From NCBI GenBank assembly GCA_024760905.1, contig CM045731.1, forward strand, positions 53,920,001-53,984,000: a DNA stretch of 64,000 nucleotides, given 5' to 3'. This stretch comes from Plotosus lineatus. Taxonomy: Eukaryota > Chordata > Actinopteri > Siluriformes > Plotosidae. The notes beneath the pieces were generated by a model, which had not been told where the DNA came from, did no database searches, and was given only the letters and a program-made list of their open reading frames with translations. This document shows, piece by piece, positions 1 to 12,210 of this stretch (positions are counted from its first letter, which is position 1; the number at the start of each line of letters is the position of its first letter). The translations under genes were made by a program, and so were the position numbers.

Positions 1-158
1 CCAGTACAGGAAGGTGCACTTTGCTTTTATTTCCGAGTGCATTTACACCAGGGTGAATCTTAACTTAACCCGTTTAGCTTCATGGAATGTTTGGCCAATG
101 TGCTTATTTCATTCCTTGTCCCAGAATATCAGTAATTAATAATAAATAAATAAATAAA
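1..158. other. No gene recognised
   Basis: AT-rich sequence with a short AATA-type repeat just before the transposon that starts at 161. Nothing else is seen. Confidence 0.4.
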
Positions 159-160
159 TA

Positions 161-976
161 CAGTGGTACTTCTCTTTTTACAAAATTAATCCCTTTCAGT
201 GCCTTTTTTTTTCCGTAACCTGCGTTTTTCTTAAATTGAACCGCATTTTACATGTAAAACGTGTTAAAAGTAAAAGAAAATTATTTACCCTTTTTTAAAT
301 CTCTCGAACCATCCATGCGAAGCTTTAAAGTCCGGGGGTTGCTGGTCTGAAGAAACCAACTCCCACCTACCTTCACGAGGTCCTTAAATATGGCGGTTGC
401 GTTTTCCGAAATAATCGCCTCTGTCACTGTATCTCCACTTTTAAGGCTTCCTTCTGCTCCAATATCATACTGATTGTAGAGGGGTGTCGGCCATACTCCT
501 TTGCGATTTCACTCAACCGAATCCCACGTTCATATTTTTTATCATTTACTTTTATTGATAACGGAGCCTGTTTCTTCTTTTCAGTCTCACCGGGAATCAC
601 TTTCTTGGGGCTCATGATTAATAACGAAAAATAACTCTGCAATAAGCACACTTAAAAAACTCACGAAACTCACGAACCAACAGTACAACTCTCCTTCACA
701 CGTGTGTGTTGAACAATGGTTCGAAGGCACACAAAAGCATGGAGATTCAGCTCCCTCCTAGCCAATGGGAGCCCAGCGGGGCGGGGTGTTGGGAGACAAT
801 CAATGGGAAAGCAACTCGCGCATTGTTTGAATGTTTGAATGGCGAGTTTGAATTTTTAAGATGGCGCTTTCGTAACGTGAACTTGTTTCGCATCCAGAAA
901 CAAAAATGTTAGGAAAATACGCTTCGTAACCTGAAATTTTCGTTTGGTGAGACTTTCGTAAAGTGAGGTACCACTG
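161..976 (-). mobile_element. Tigger-like (pogo/TcMar) DNA element
   Basis: It begins CAGTGGTACTTCTC and ends with the inverted copy GTGAGGTACCACTG, each flanked by TA (159-160, 977-978), the target duplication of Tc1/mariner-type elements. The inside keeps the promoter-side region and the first exon-like part of a pogo-type transposase on the minus strand; the catalytic DDE region is missing. It is a non-autonomous internal-deletion derivative, with relatives at 27622, 28674, 33303 and 49591. Confidence 0.85.
424..615 (-). pseudogene. Transposase N-terminal fragment (HTH_psq / CENP-B-like)
   Basis: From the ATG at 615 the frame reads MSPKKVIPGETEKKK, then a helix-turn-helix segment with ERGIRLSEIAKEYGRHPSTI and SMILEQKEAL, ending after 63 residues. 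This is the DNA-binding N-terminus of pogo/Tigger transposases. No DDE catalytic domain follows, so if expressed it could only bind DNA. Confidence 0.75.
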
Positions 977-978
977 TA

Positions 979-1207
979 AATGAATATATTAATGTTCTGG
1001 TATACAATAGTGATGGTTAATCAGTGTTGTACCGTATACTATACATTTTTTAAAAATAAATAATTGCATTTGGCTAATCTCAGAATCTGACGTTCACAAA
1101 AACTTCAGACAGATTATTCCAGAGCGCTGAGGGATCGTCTAATCTGATTGGTGGTGATGGATTTTTGGCAGCTCTGGTGGAACTTCAGATCACAGGTTTG
1201 TTGTAAG
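979..1207. other. No gene recognised
   Basis: Unique-looking AT-rich DNA; no feature seen. Confidence 0.3.
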
Positions 1208-1390
1208 GGCAGAATGGTGGTGTAGTAGTTAGCGTTGTTGTTGGGTTTGAACCTTACGGGAGTTTGTGGTCCTTTCATGTGCAGTTGACATGTTATTCCA
1301 ATGCTTGTGTGGGTTTCGTCAGGGTTTTTAGGTTCCCCCTACAGCTGATTATTGGTTTTGGTTAATGGGGCTTCAAAGAGTTAAAAGTGT
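1208..1390 (+). mobile_element. SINE-C fragment
   Basis: A degenerate tRNA-like start (GGTGGTGTAGTAGTTAGCG, then GGGTTTGAACC) is followed by the SINE-C body with a GTTTCGTCAGGG segment. The 3' tail is missing. Confidence 0.55.
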
Positions 1391-1440
1391 GCATAAATTA
1401 TAGTAGAAACTGTTATTCCCTCAGATCAGAGTATATAACA

Positions 1441-1925
1441 ATGTAACTGTCAGAGTGCATCTTGTGTATCTTGGGTATCTTGTGGAGGGTATCTTCGGAA
1501 GGATATCTTGTGGAGGATATCTCACAGAAGATATTTTGCAGTGGGTATCTAGTGGAGGGTATTTTATGGAGGGTATCTTGTGTATCTTAGGAAGCCTATC
1601 TTAGGGAGGGTATCTTACGGAGGGTATTTTATAGAGGGTATGCTGTGGTAGGTATGTTGTGGAGGGTATCTTTCATATCTTACGGCTGGTATCTTGGAGA
1701 GGGTATCTTACAGCGGGTATATTGCAGTGAGTATCTTGTGAAGGGTATCTTATGAAGGATATCTTACGGAGGGTATTTTATGGAGGGTATGTTGTGGTAG
1801 GTATGTTGTTGAGGGTATCTTACAGATGGTATCATGCTTTGGGCGTCTTGTGGAGTGTATCTTGCAGAGGATATCTTGGGGAGGGTATCTCATAAAAGGT
1901 ATCTTACGGAGCCTTGAGGTGCATC
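1441..1925. repeat. Degenerate minisatellite, GGAGGGTATCTT-type units
   Basis: Around 25 imperfect copies of a 15-20 bp unit built on GGAGGGTATCTTGTG or GGAGGGTATCTTACG. Unit length varies, so short frames across it are meaningless. Confidence 0.85.
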
Positions 1926-3449
1926 TCTGTCCATCCTTGACCCAATAAAGAATCACTTTTGAGTGCTACAGCTGCTGTTGCGTTCTATACAGTGTCATTC
2001 CTGCAAGTGCATGTCAGAGCTGCGTCAGAGAAGTCGAAGAAGGAACAAAGTCGTGCTTCCGGTCAGCAGAGTACCAGGGTCAGTACAGCTGAGAAAATTC
2101 CAGATGTCTCCAACTGCCTTTCAGTTCAATACTCCTTCAGCTTTAATCTCACTAATGTTCCTTTAAGAGGCTGGATGACGCTACTGTATTTCAACTGGAC
2201 TGTAGTGGGGTCATGAAGGGGTTAAGCAGTCTCCATAGTGATCATTGACGTCTGGCTGTGTGTGCCGCTGTGTGTGCATGCGTGTGTATGTGAGCTGGAA
2301 GGGTTCAGCAGAGGTTGATCACCACTTTATTAGCTTATTTGCACATTTTAAAAGGTATTAGTCGATGTACGCACTTCTGTTTGATCTCTGCATGTGAGCA
2401 CGTGCATACAGATAAAATAAAATCTATCAGTGATGGTTACATGTTGTCAGTGATAGAACTCAGACACTCTATAATGTTTAACGGCGCGAAAATAAATTTA
2501 TTTCTTGATGAGGTTGATTTTAGACTCACTTGTGTACACACATTAATGGTTTATTATTTGTCCCTTTTCATTCCTAAACAACTCCTTAATCACATTTATG
2601 GCTTGGTGTCCTCCTTCCAGGCATGTCATTTTATGTGATTTCCACTTAGATAACATGACCATGTGACAGGATCAGGAGTATGGCCCATAAAGGCACAGAA
2701 AATAAGAAGTCTTCTGCTTTCCTGATGTTTTCATTGGTGTAATTTATTTCAGGTAAATACAGAGGAGAGAACGAAGCTTGAAAAAACGCATCAGATTGTC
2801 TCGGATTAAAACTCCTGGCTTGCCCTGCTAGAGTTAATTAAAGATCTAAAATTAGGGCCGTGCCGCTCAACCATCCACAGCCACCCGAACCAGTCTAAAG
2901 CACGGGTGGTGAGGTGTTTAATCTCCATGAGCTCGTCTCTGTAGTCATCAACTGTGACTTCTGTTGTGTTGTTTTGACATTATTTGACACGACCCTTTTT
3001 GGAGAGAGGGAGTGAAATGTGGAAGCTATTATAATAGAAAGGAGGGGTTGGAATGCACGCAAGTCTTCTCAGCTGGCTTTTTAACCTTCCATAGGCACCA
3101 AACCTCACGCCAGCATTATCCATCATACAGCCACCTTGGTGCTGGGCTTAGAGCGAGACTCTCGTAGCTCTGACCAGTCAGTGCATGGTTTCTGCCCTTG
3201 ATGCTTTCTAACCCGTTGGTATGAAACAGAACGTTGAAACAGGATAACAAAGTTAATTATTTCCCTATAATGGTGCACCTTGGCATCTTGTCTTCAATTT
3301 CCAACCAAATTATCCTTTCTAACCATTTATATTTAAATAGTAATCATGTTCTTTCCTGTTATAAACTTGTATTATAGCTGCTATCAACATTTTTCCAGCA
3401 GCATCTTTTTCTTTCTCTCTGTCATGAAGTTAATACCTGCGATGACCTG
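1926..3449. other. Unique-looking upstream DNA of rai2
   Basis: No transposon, tandem repeat or convincing coding exon was recognised. The part at 2650-3000 is free of repeats and could be regulatory, but I have no comparison to test it. Confidence 0.3.
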
Positions 3450-3562
3450 GAGAGCTGTTCAGGGTGTACCCACCCTAGTTCAAAGTCTGCTGAGATGGGC
3501 ACCATCCTCTCAGTGACTCTAATTAGGATTAAGCGGTTTAGAAAATGAATAATTGAATGAAG
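3450..3562 (+). mobile_element. Degenerate L2-like SINE tail
   Basis: It matches the 3' part of SINE-A and SINE-C (GAGCTGTTCAGGGTGTACCC, then CTAATTAGGATTAAGCGGTT). The head is absent or too diverged. Confidence 0.6.
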
Positions 3563-3721
3563 TTAATGCTGTAGCACATAATCCCGAAGACTTTCCTTTG
3601 GTGGGAAAACAAAGCACTGACTCTGGAGACGCCTTCCTCAAATGTTAAATGAATATATCTATGCAGAAAGATTTAACATGTCAAAATTAAATTATAAAAC
3701 ATTTCATTTTTTCATAATACT

Positions 3722-4060
3722 GGGGCAGTGGTGGTCTAGGGCGCTGGATTGCTGATCCTAAGGTTGGGGGTTCGAGTCCAACTCTCCACAAGGTTGTCAC
3801 TGTCCCCCCCAGTGCGGCTAACTGGGTTATCAAAGGCGGGCCATGTCTCTCACTGTCTATGGTGAGAGGCATGTAAAAGAACCATTGCTGACTTTCGTAA
3901 AGAGTAGCTGCAAAGCCGTCAGCGTGTTTCTGTCCATTGCTAAAAGGGTTGTGACAGGCAGGGCAGCCGACGTAAAAATCTCTGCCAAATCAAACGTGCG
4001 AATCAGATGATTCGCTGTGGCGACTCCCGAGTAAAAGGGAAAAAGCCGAAAGGAAGACAG
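3722..4060 (+). mobile_element. SINE-A with RTE tail
   Basis: The tRNA-like head has an A-box region (GTGGTCTAGGGCGCTGGAT) and a B box (GGTTCGAGTCC). The body contains CATGTAAAAGAACCATTGC. The 3' end, GCTGTGGCGACTCCCGAG then AAAGCCGAAAGGAAGAC, resembles the 3' end of the LINE at 13961-15074. Confidence 0.85.
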
Positions 4061-4595
4061 ACATTGTTTCATGTTTATTGAAACATAAAGAAACTGTTTT
4101 TATTGTTTTTTTTTTTTTTTATAAAATTGGATGACAGAGGCGGTCGTGGTCAGGTGTGCTTTGAGCTGAGCTAAGCACTATGTAGCTAATAACGCGTGTT
4201 TAGCCTCTGCATTTAAGTCTTAGTGCATACTAAATGGAAATGAAACCAAACCGTGCCATGTAAACTCATTCAAAATTTTATTATAAACTACAAAGGAACA
4301 CTAGAAAAAAAAACTAAAAACATTTTTATGGTTAATTTTTCCACCTAAAAATGTGATGATCATGAGGCCACCTGCTCAAAGTATACTTCGTTTAGAAATG
4401 AAAGGAAAAATATCCACTTTGGATATTTTTCAGTTCGCTGATAGCAGACAAATCAGGTGCAGTACATAATCATGTCTTCCACTGGGGGGGCTATGGGGCT
4501 GGTCTTGTGCACATGTCTCTCTGTGTGTGTCTTTGACCACAGTACCTCGAAAACTAATGAGCGGATTTCCAAGAAACTTTAACCAAATGGTGGTT
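4061..4595. other. No gene recognised
   Basis: AT-rich DNA, no feature seen. Confidence 0.3.
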
Positions 4596-4607
4596 ATGGG
4601 CCTACAA

Positions 4608-4918
4608 GGTGAAGTCTGTTGGGCTTTTTACACCCAGGCCTAGCAGCTCATCAGTGTGGTGCTTATCCCCGGTTTCTGTAGTGTGAAGCAACCAGGAGTT
4701 CAACTCCTCCTGGATGCGATACTAGTCCATCGCAGGTTACCTTCCCAGTATTTTTTATTTTTACTGGTACCCATTTATACTGCTGGGTGAACAGAGGCAC
4801 ACTTGTGATTAAGACCTTGCCCAGGGGTCTTCGCACAGTGGGAGTCTAACTGGGATTTGAACACACAACCTCCCGATCATGAGCACAGCACCTTAACCAC
4901 TGTGACGCTGGCCCCACC
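4608..4918 (-). mobile_element. SINE-B with 12-bp target duplication
   Basis: A perfect direct repeat ATGGGCCTACAA flanks it (4596-4607 and 4919-4930). Reversed, it starts with a tRNA-like head (GGGGCCAGCGTCACAGTGG) and contains GGGTACCAGTAAAAATAAA in its body. Confidence 0.88.
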
Positions 4919-5191
4919 ATGGGCCTACAAAGAACTGATTAAATCTGGGGCATAATCCAGATTTAGGATGGTTTTGAATTTTTTTTTTTTAATTAAAATT
5001 AATTTATTAGGGTAAAAAGGCAGAAATCACCCAGAATGTGCTGGGAGAAAAAAATTCGGAGCTCAAATATATTTGTACTGAAGGCACATGGTAACATCAT
5101 AATTCTACATCAGCTGCAACTGTAACTCATGTAAACACAAGATTGCACTACCTTGGCTGATGTCAGCGGTTTCTGAGTGCATTTCTAGCTA

Positions 5192-5967
5192 CAGTGGTAC
5201 CTCGACTTACGAGTGTCCCTAATAACGAATTTTCCATGATACGAGCTTCGATCACACCAAAAATCTGTCCCATCCAATGAGCAAATTTTCTACTTACGAA
5301 CTCTGCTGGGGAAGAAAAAGTTAAGAAGAAGTGGGACACAGCGAGGACTGAAGCGAGTAAGGCGAAGGTAGCGGTGTCAAAGGCCAAACAGAGGGCGTAT
5401 GATGGCTTGTATGATAGGTTGGACAGTAAGTAATTTTATCTAAGAACGGATCAGGACTCAGTGATGAGATGGAGAAGCTTCTCCTATTGTGGATCAAGTC
5501 GAAAGAGAGCAACGGCGATGGTTGTGCGGCCAAGCAACATAAGACAAGTGATCAAAATTAGTGAAGTGAAATAAAACAGTTAAAAAGTCAAAAATTAAAT
5601 AATTAAAAAGTTATAAAAAAATTAGTAGTGTAAGTTAATGTTAAGTGCTATTCTTAAGTTCAGACGCACTTACTCTATTGTTTATTGACATTGTTTATTC
5701 TTGTTTTATTATTTATTGTTAATGATGGTATTATTAATGTTACTGTACATGTGTTATTATTATGAAATATTTATTGTTACATGTTTATCTTAAATATATT
5801 ATGTCAAAAATACATGTTTGTGTCAAGTTATGAGTTTGGGAGGGGGTTGGAATGGATTAATTGGTTTTCTATTGTTTCCGATGGGAATTTTTGTCTCATC
5901 TAACGAATGCTTCCACTTGTGAGCTCGCCCTCGGAACAGATTAATTTTGTAAGTCGACGTACCACTG
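5192..5967. mobile_element. Tigger-like non-autonomous element
   Basis: The terminal inverted repeats CAGTGGTACCTCGACTTAC and GTAAGTCGACGTACCACTG are flanked by TA at 5190-5191 and 5968-5969. No transposase frame remains. A stretch at 5311-5430 looks like captured LINE coding sequence. Confidence 0.85.
5311..5430 (+). pseudogene. Possible captured LINE ORF fragment
   Basis: The plus frame reads EEKVKKKWDTARTEASKAKV and then AVSKAKQRAYDGLYDRLDSK, which resembles the alanine/lysine-rich segment before the reverse transcriptase in RTE-type LINEs. It is short and unsupported by other LINE sequence nearby. Confidence 0.4.
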
Positions 5968-5969
5968 TA

Positions 5970-8900
5970 GTAGCTTTTGTTTATGCAGACTATAGAAATG
6001 GTAACATAGCATTTGGAATAGTGCAGTAATACAAATGAATGGAATTCGAGTTGACGCTGTAGAAAATTAATCTGATTCAGGAATTAAAAACCGCTGGAGT
6101 AGATTACAGTGATTAGCGTCAAATGGAAATCATATAGTTCAATAAGTTTTAAGGCTCTGCTATTTGGCCATGTTTTAACATTAATTATACTTTGAATCCC
6201 ATTTAGAGTTACAGTATGACTTTACGTTCCTTGGTTGGAATTATATTTTATGAAGAGCTGCACATTCTGGTTTGTTACGCATATATTTATTTGATATGTG
6301 TAAGAATTGATTTGCACTTATCAGGGGAGAACCCAGGATTTTATCAGCGTATATCATGATTGGGAGTAACTGTTTACAGTATCCATTCTATCGTATTAAT
6401 CCCTTTCTCATGCTGCCCTTTGACCCTGTTGTCATAACAGCAGGGTAGTGTTTCGGTGCTGGAGGAGCGTTTAGTGGTAATGATAACGAATGTGTAGGGA
6501 TAGTCTGTCTGCTGTCACACTCAACAGATCCCAGATCATATTACGTCATATTTAATTAAAGCCTCCCTCCTTACAAGCTTATTTATAGCGTATGGTTCTG
6601 CAGGCTTTAGCAGGGATGTCAAGATGAGTTTAATTTTTTTTTTTTGATGTTTATGTATATTTAATATTTTTTTTCAGCGATGAAGCCTAAAGTTGATGAT
6701 TTAGGCACAAGTTTTATTTGTCTTTATATTTTTTTAATGTATGTCTGCCAAACAAGTTTTATAGCAGCTATAAATGGCGTTTCCACCACCATTACCCCTC
6801 TTTTCTGTTTTGACAATTATACGACAGATATTGTTCGCCCTTTGTAGTCAAAGATGACCATGACTGAGGTGAGGTGATAGGTGAGGCCTATCTGATCCTT
6901 GAAAACTCAATTGGGTGGGTGCTCTCATGGTGAAGCAACTTGATAGAATGAATACACTTGTTATTAGGTTTAGTTCACACTTAGTATCTATCCTATAAGG
7001 CTTTGATTAGATACCACAGCACTATCAGTCTGTGATATCTAGCTGCCCCAGTACCACCAATTTTCAACTGTTGGGCCCTCAACCAAGGCCCATAAATTTG
7101 TCTGTTCATAAGTAAATAGACGATGTGGATTATGTTGCGTTATCAATTCATTTTGGCTGATGGCAAACACTTCCTTGTGAAGCCACCCCGGCTCTTGGTC
7201 TTAGTATCTGTTATTCACCTGATTTACATCTTATTCTGGTTCGGCATCTGTTTACTATAGCAATAGAAACATCAAGAGCACATGACCGGAGGACTTTGGC
7301 AGTGCAACACCAATTCATAGAAAGTGAAATTGTCTGAGACCGATTGTTCCATGCTCCCGCCTGCCTCAAGATAATGATGTTTACTAATATCATGGTATCC
7401 GGTCCAGGAGTCTTTCGCACTCGCGTACATTAATAAGCATGTGGTTTCAGAAAGTTATTGTGACCAGAGTAGTTCATGTTTGTTGAATGTACCTGGGATC
7501 TGATTGAACCCCTTTAACCCTTTAACTCTTGTATCTGTTGTATAGATGTAATGAAATGTACATATCACTCCTGATAAATGGCATAAATTTAAATGTAAAT
7601 GCTGTAGTCAGTAAAGTATGTCAGTACGTATAAATTTGACTGACAGCCCAAGTTATGGTCTGCACTGCTTCAAACCAGCATTCAGTATGTCATCACTATT
7701 TACATCATCATGCCTCGAAGCACTGATCCGAGATGAGTGCTATGTTTGAAAATATGATTGCCAAGGTTTTTTCAAAGCATAGACCAGAATTCAGATCTGA
7801 CGTGTCTGGGGTAGAGATAGGAATAGTCCAGGGGTCATAGCGAGTTGTTTCACGGTGAGAGAGATCACAGGCTCTTGTTTATTAGCATTCTGCTCAGGGA
7901 GGCTCAAGGCTGGATTCCTGACGATGCATTTTTCATGGAGACATTGAATCACCGCAACCTCTGTTTTTGGACTCTATGACCTTGTGGTAATCATTAACTT
8001 TTCTTGCATATATGGGTTGTGTGTGTGTGTGTGTGTGTTTGAGGCTTCCTCAGAAAATTAACCTGTTTTTGGATTCATTCAGCCTTCATATATGTTTTTA
8101 CTGCATTTTTACCAAGCTATCAGCTATCATCCCTTGATCTTCTACTTCATCCATCTCTGCGTTCAAGCCAGATGCTCATCTCTAAGGCATATATGCATCA
8201 GTTTGTGTGCATGTGTGCATGTGTGTACAAGTCTAGCTCTGCTTTTGCAGATAGCACTCTCTGAGTCTCCCTCCCTTTCTCTCTCTCTATCGCAGCCTTG
8301 GGCTTCAGTTGAGCTGTGTGTGCAGATTCAAAACTCTGGCCTTGAGCTTAAGACAAATAGGTCATTCACTGGATAGATAAGATGCCAGCTTGTATAGTGC
8401 CAAACCTGTCCTGCAAATGCACACACAGTCGCAGAGGGAGGCGATGTCTCTGGAAGAAAATAAAAAGCTTGGTTCCGATGAATTCAGCACACGTTTCCAA
8501 ACTCTGGTGGTTAGCTGTGTCAGTTGTAGCCTCCCTGGAACACGTTCCTGGTGTGCTATGAGATGCCTGGCCTCTGTCTAGCTTTGTGTTCTTGATAGCA
8601 TCTGTTTCGTGTCTGTAGACATAAAAACGAATCTTTGTGCATGGAAGGACCATCAGAAGTCATGTGACCATCAACTCCTTCCCTCTATAAGATTGCACAG
8701 TTACATGAGTAATAGGATTCACACTGACTCAGCAGCTATTATTATTTAATGATTTCGACTCGGTGAGCAACTGAACTAAAACCTACGTATGCCGCAGCAT
8801 GTCACTATTCAAATTGCCACTTGTTTCTATAAATGTTACTATAGCAACAAGTTCCACAAAAACTAGCATGGTAGATACTCCACATCAACAGATGTAGAAA

Positions 8901-9536
8901 AATGGTGATGTTTTTTCATTAGAATTTATTATCCAGCATTTTGTAAAAAACAAGTCTGAAGTGACCGGCCTCATGTGAGGCTGTCTTGCAACACCACCAT
9001 CATATTTTGGCGTTTCATTGGGTTGTGATCCTGCAGACTCTCCATCAGGACCACCCCATGTGAGGCCTGTCAGTGGTAACAGTCAGTGGTAACAATCTTG
9101 TCAATCATGTCTCGGCATCTTCTCTTTAGAATGAGCTCAACAGTCAGTGGCTTTCGGGCATGCTGGTGGTGTTTGGAGTAGCAGGAGCAGCGGCACATGA
9201 CGTGCACTAGCTCAGTGGATTGCAGGAAGGATGGCTGTCGATTGACATGATGTCCAGGAGCTCTGGAGACTGCTGATCTGTGACCATTTCTTTTTGTCTT
9301 TGCTTTGTGATAATGAACTTTGTGGAGGTAATGTCATGCTGACACACTCGCTCTGGATGCAGACAAGGGTGGGATGTACAGTAGACCACCTCCACATGAG
9401 GCCTTCTTAAGCTGTAAAGCCCGGACTTAATAGTCTTGATCCACGACAATGTCTGCTGGTGGAGGTTAGTTTTTATTGTTGTTTTAGCGCAGATGGCAGA
9501 AAGAATCTTAAGATTGCCTCAGAATGTGAAGCTCTC
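5970..9536. other. Upstream DNA of rai2, mostly unique
   Basis: About 3.6 kb with only a short GT repeat at 8018-8038. I see no exon with convincing splice sites and no recognised transposon. Short frames are not supported. It could hold non-coding 5' exons or regulatory elements of rai2. Confidence 0.3.
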
Positions 9537-9549
9537 TCTTTGTAATGGT

Positions 9550-9902
9550 TCAGTTCAGTTCATTTTCTGTACCCGCTTAATCCTAATTAGGGTCGCGGGG
9601 AGGCTGGCGCCCATCCCAGCCAACTCTCGGCGAGGGCAGAGTACACCCTGGACAGCTCGCCAGGCCATCGTGGGGTGGAAACACGCCGATGGCTTTGCAG
9701 CCTACTCTTGTCGAAAGTCAGCAATGGTTCTTTTACATGCCTCACACCATAGACAGTGAACGACATATCTGGCTTTTGATAACCCAGTTAGCTGCACTGG
9801 GGGAGGAGGGGGCAGTGACAACCTTGTGGAGAGTGGGACTAGAACCCCCAAGCTTAGGATCAGCGATCCAGTGCCCTATACCACTAGACCACCACTGCCC
9901 AG
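9550..9902 (-). mobile_element. SINE-A with L2-like tail, 12-bp target duplication
   Basis: A perfect direct repeat CTTTGTAATGGT flanks it (9538-9549, 9903-9914). Reversed it runs from the head (GGCAGTGGTGGTCTAGTGG) to the tail CCTAATTAGGATTAAGCGGG. Full length, 353 bp. Confidence 0.92.
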
Positions 9903-10082
9903 CTTTGTAATGGTGTACCACGCAAATGTTAACTGGGCATATGTGAAGGATGACCTCATTCCTTTGAATTGTGTCTGGGAAATTTTTCTATCTTTGTGGG
10001 GACCAGTGAAATGGCCTCACAAGGATTGGGATATATATAACAATGTAGGGACATTTCACTCGTACTTATTTAGGAATGGTTT

Positions 10083-10720
10083 GAGATTAGAGTGCTGGGC
10101 TCATGATCGAGAGGTCATGGTTTCAAATCCCCAGTATGCTAAAAGCCCTGGGCAAGGTTCAGTTCAGTTCATTTTCTGTAACCGCTTCATCCTAATTAGG
10201 GTCGCGGGGAGGCTGGTGCCCATCCCAGCCAACTCAGGGCGAGGGCAGAGTACACCCTGGACAGCTCGCCAGGCCATCGCAGGGCGTAAACACGCTGACG
10301 GATTTGCAGCCTACTCTTTTTACGAAAGTCAGCAATGGTTCTTTTACATGCCTCACACCATAGACAGTGAGAGAGACATGGCTGGCCTTTGATAACCCAG
10401 TTAGCTGCACTGGGGGAGGGGGCAGTGGCAACCTTGTGGAGAGTGGGACTCGAACCCTCAACCTTTGGATCAACGATCCGGCGCCTTATCCCACTAGACC
10501 ACCACTGACCACTCTGGGCAAGGTGTTAACCATAAATGTCTGTATCCTCCCAGAAAAATAAATGGGCTGCACAAGACTACCAGGAAGGTACCCTGCGCTG
10601 GTACTGCTGCCCTACCAGGAAAAGTTGGACTCCTAGTCGTGCCATGCTACAGAAACTGGTATGAGCTCCAGCTCTGATTAGCCAGTAGGCTCAGGTGTGA
10701 AAAGCCCAACCTAGCAAAGG
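10083..10720 (+). mobile_element. SINE-B interrupted by a SINE-A
   Basis: The head piece (AGAGTGCTGGGCTCATGATC) ends at 10158 and the body resumes at 10525 with CAACC-type SINE-B sequence and a final TCAGGTGTGAAAAGCCCAAC. A SINE-A sits in the break, so this SINE-B is the older insertion. Confidence 0.8.
10159..10513 (-). mobile_element. SINE-A with L2-like tail, nested in SINE-B
   Basis: The direct repeat CTGGGCAAGGT flanks it (10148-10158, 10514-10524); the duplicated target is internal SINE-B sequence. Full-length copy in the same orientation as its neighbour at 9550. Confidence 0.92.
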
Positions 10721-10890
10721 TGAGCCATGTCGCTCATTCTATGTGGTGAGGGGCTTCTAAAAGAACCAATGCTGTCATTTGTAAAGAGTAGGCCATCAGT
10801 GTGTTTTTAACCTGTGACCGCCTGGTGAGCCTGCCCTCATGCAGAGTCGGCTGAGATGGGCGCCAGCCTCGATCTTCAGAAAACGAGTGA
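10721..10890 (+). mobile_element. SINE-A fragment, L2-like tail
   Basis: A body fragment (CTAAAAGAACCAATGCTGTC) and a degenerate tail (CAGAGTCGGCTGAGATGGGC) without the head. Confidence 0.65.
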
Positions 10891-11889
10891 ATGAACAAAC
10901 AGTAAATGTTTTCACATTTATTTTGATTTGCTGTCAATCATTTATCAAGCTAAGATAAGATGCTGATATTGATCCTGAAGGAAATTCTTATGTCAGTTAC
11001 ACAAGACAGTGCAAATCAATAATGAGAGCAACAAATACATTGGTGGAAGAATATATTCAGAGACATACTAAGAATAAATCTACATATTCTCTACTTGAAA
11101 AAAACCCTATTCTGGCTGTAAGAGGAAAGATGGATGTGATTGTTATGTGCGATTTCAGACGGAGCATTTTGTACACATCCTGAACTGGAGGAGAACATTA
11201 TTAAGCTCCATGTCTCATCCTGCTGTCCCCTCTATTACCAAAGCAGTTGGGGGCACAAAATGGCTGTCCCAGCATGAAGCATCAGGAATGGATTTGTTAC
11301 CCATGCTGTTAGCATGGCAACAGTCCTGGAAATGTATCCCCCCGCCCAAAAAAAAAAAAAAAATTGGCCCCAACTGTTACATCCGGCTCGTTTTCTCTGT
11401 CGAAAACAGGACTAGACATTCATTTACGTAACATCTTCTGACAGAATCACATTCGGGAGGAAATTTCACAATTTACTGTGTGTGCATGAACCTGATCTGC
11501 CTGATCCTGGTGATTCTGGAACGATGCCATGATGAGAGTAACAGATGGCTGGAAGGGAGAAGAAAATACACTAAAATGATTATGATAATTGATGATGATG
11601 TACTGAGTTTTTGTCCCAAAGTGCTATTGAATACTCAATTCTGATTGGACTGAAGTATTATGTTTATACTGATGACCTCATTTTAGTATGTTATTGTTTC
11701 TGTCATTGACAGAGATTGGTATGGTGGATGTTCAACATCGACTGATTAGAAATAATGGTTATATGATGTTTCTTTTTCTATAAGAGCATGCCACCCAAGT
11801 TTTTTATCCTTATAAATAAATGTTATAATCATTGTTTTTGGGGTAATGTTGATAAGATTGACTGGCGTCCATTCCTTTATTTGCGGAAT
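10891..11889. other. No gene recognised
   Basis: A short segment near 10955-11000 (TTGATCCTGAAGGAAATTC) matches a motif also seen near 49490 and typical of an old fish repeat. Poly-A at 11349-11363. Nothing else is supported. Confidence 0.35.
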
Positions 11890-12210
11890 AGCTTAATATT
11901 ACTACAGTCACAGTGAGGCTGGAGCCTATCTCAGCCAGTACTGGACAAAGGTGAGGTACTCCCTGAACAACTCACCAGTCCATCACAGTGCAACACATGC
12001 ACATAACCATTCACACTCACACATAGGGGCAATTTGGAACAGTCAGTTAGCCTCATGGGAATATCATTGGAAACCTGCACAGATACCAGGAGAACATGCA
12101 AATTCCACAGGAAATGCCCTTGCCTATCCCAGGACTCGAAATTGGGACTTCCCTGCTGTGAGGCATATATGTTTAGCCATGACAGCTACTGCCTCCCCAG
12201 GCTGTCCACC
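11890..12210 (-). mobile_element. SINE-C, diverged
   Basis: Reversed it shows the SINE-C order: ACATGCCTCACAG-type head, a GTTCTCCTGGTATCTG segment, a CACACTCACA region and a GGCTGAGATAGGCTCCAGCC tail. Old and degenerate. Confidence 0.7.

Noticed and set aside
3722..3800. tRNA gene
   Set aside because: A and B box regions belong to a SINE-A head; the same applies to the other SINE heads. No cloverleaf with a proper acceptor stem was found.
9826..10392. 188-codon open frame on the plus strand
   Set aside because: It runs through two SINE-A copies and the DNA between them; composition is SINE-derived.
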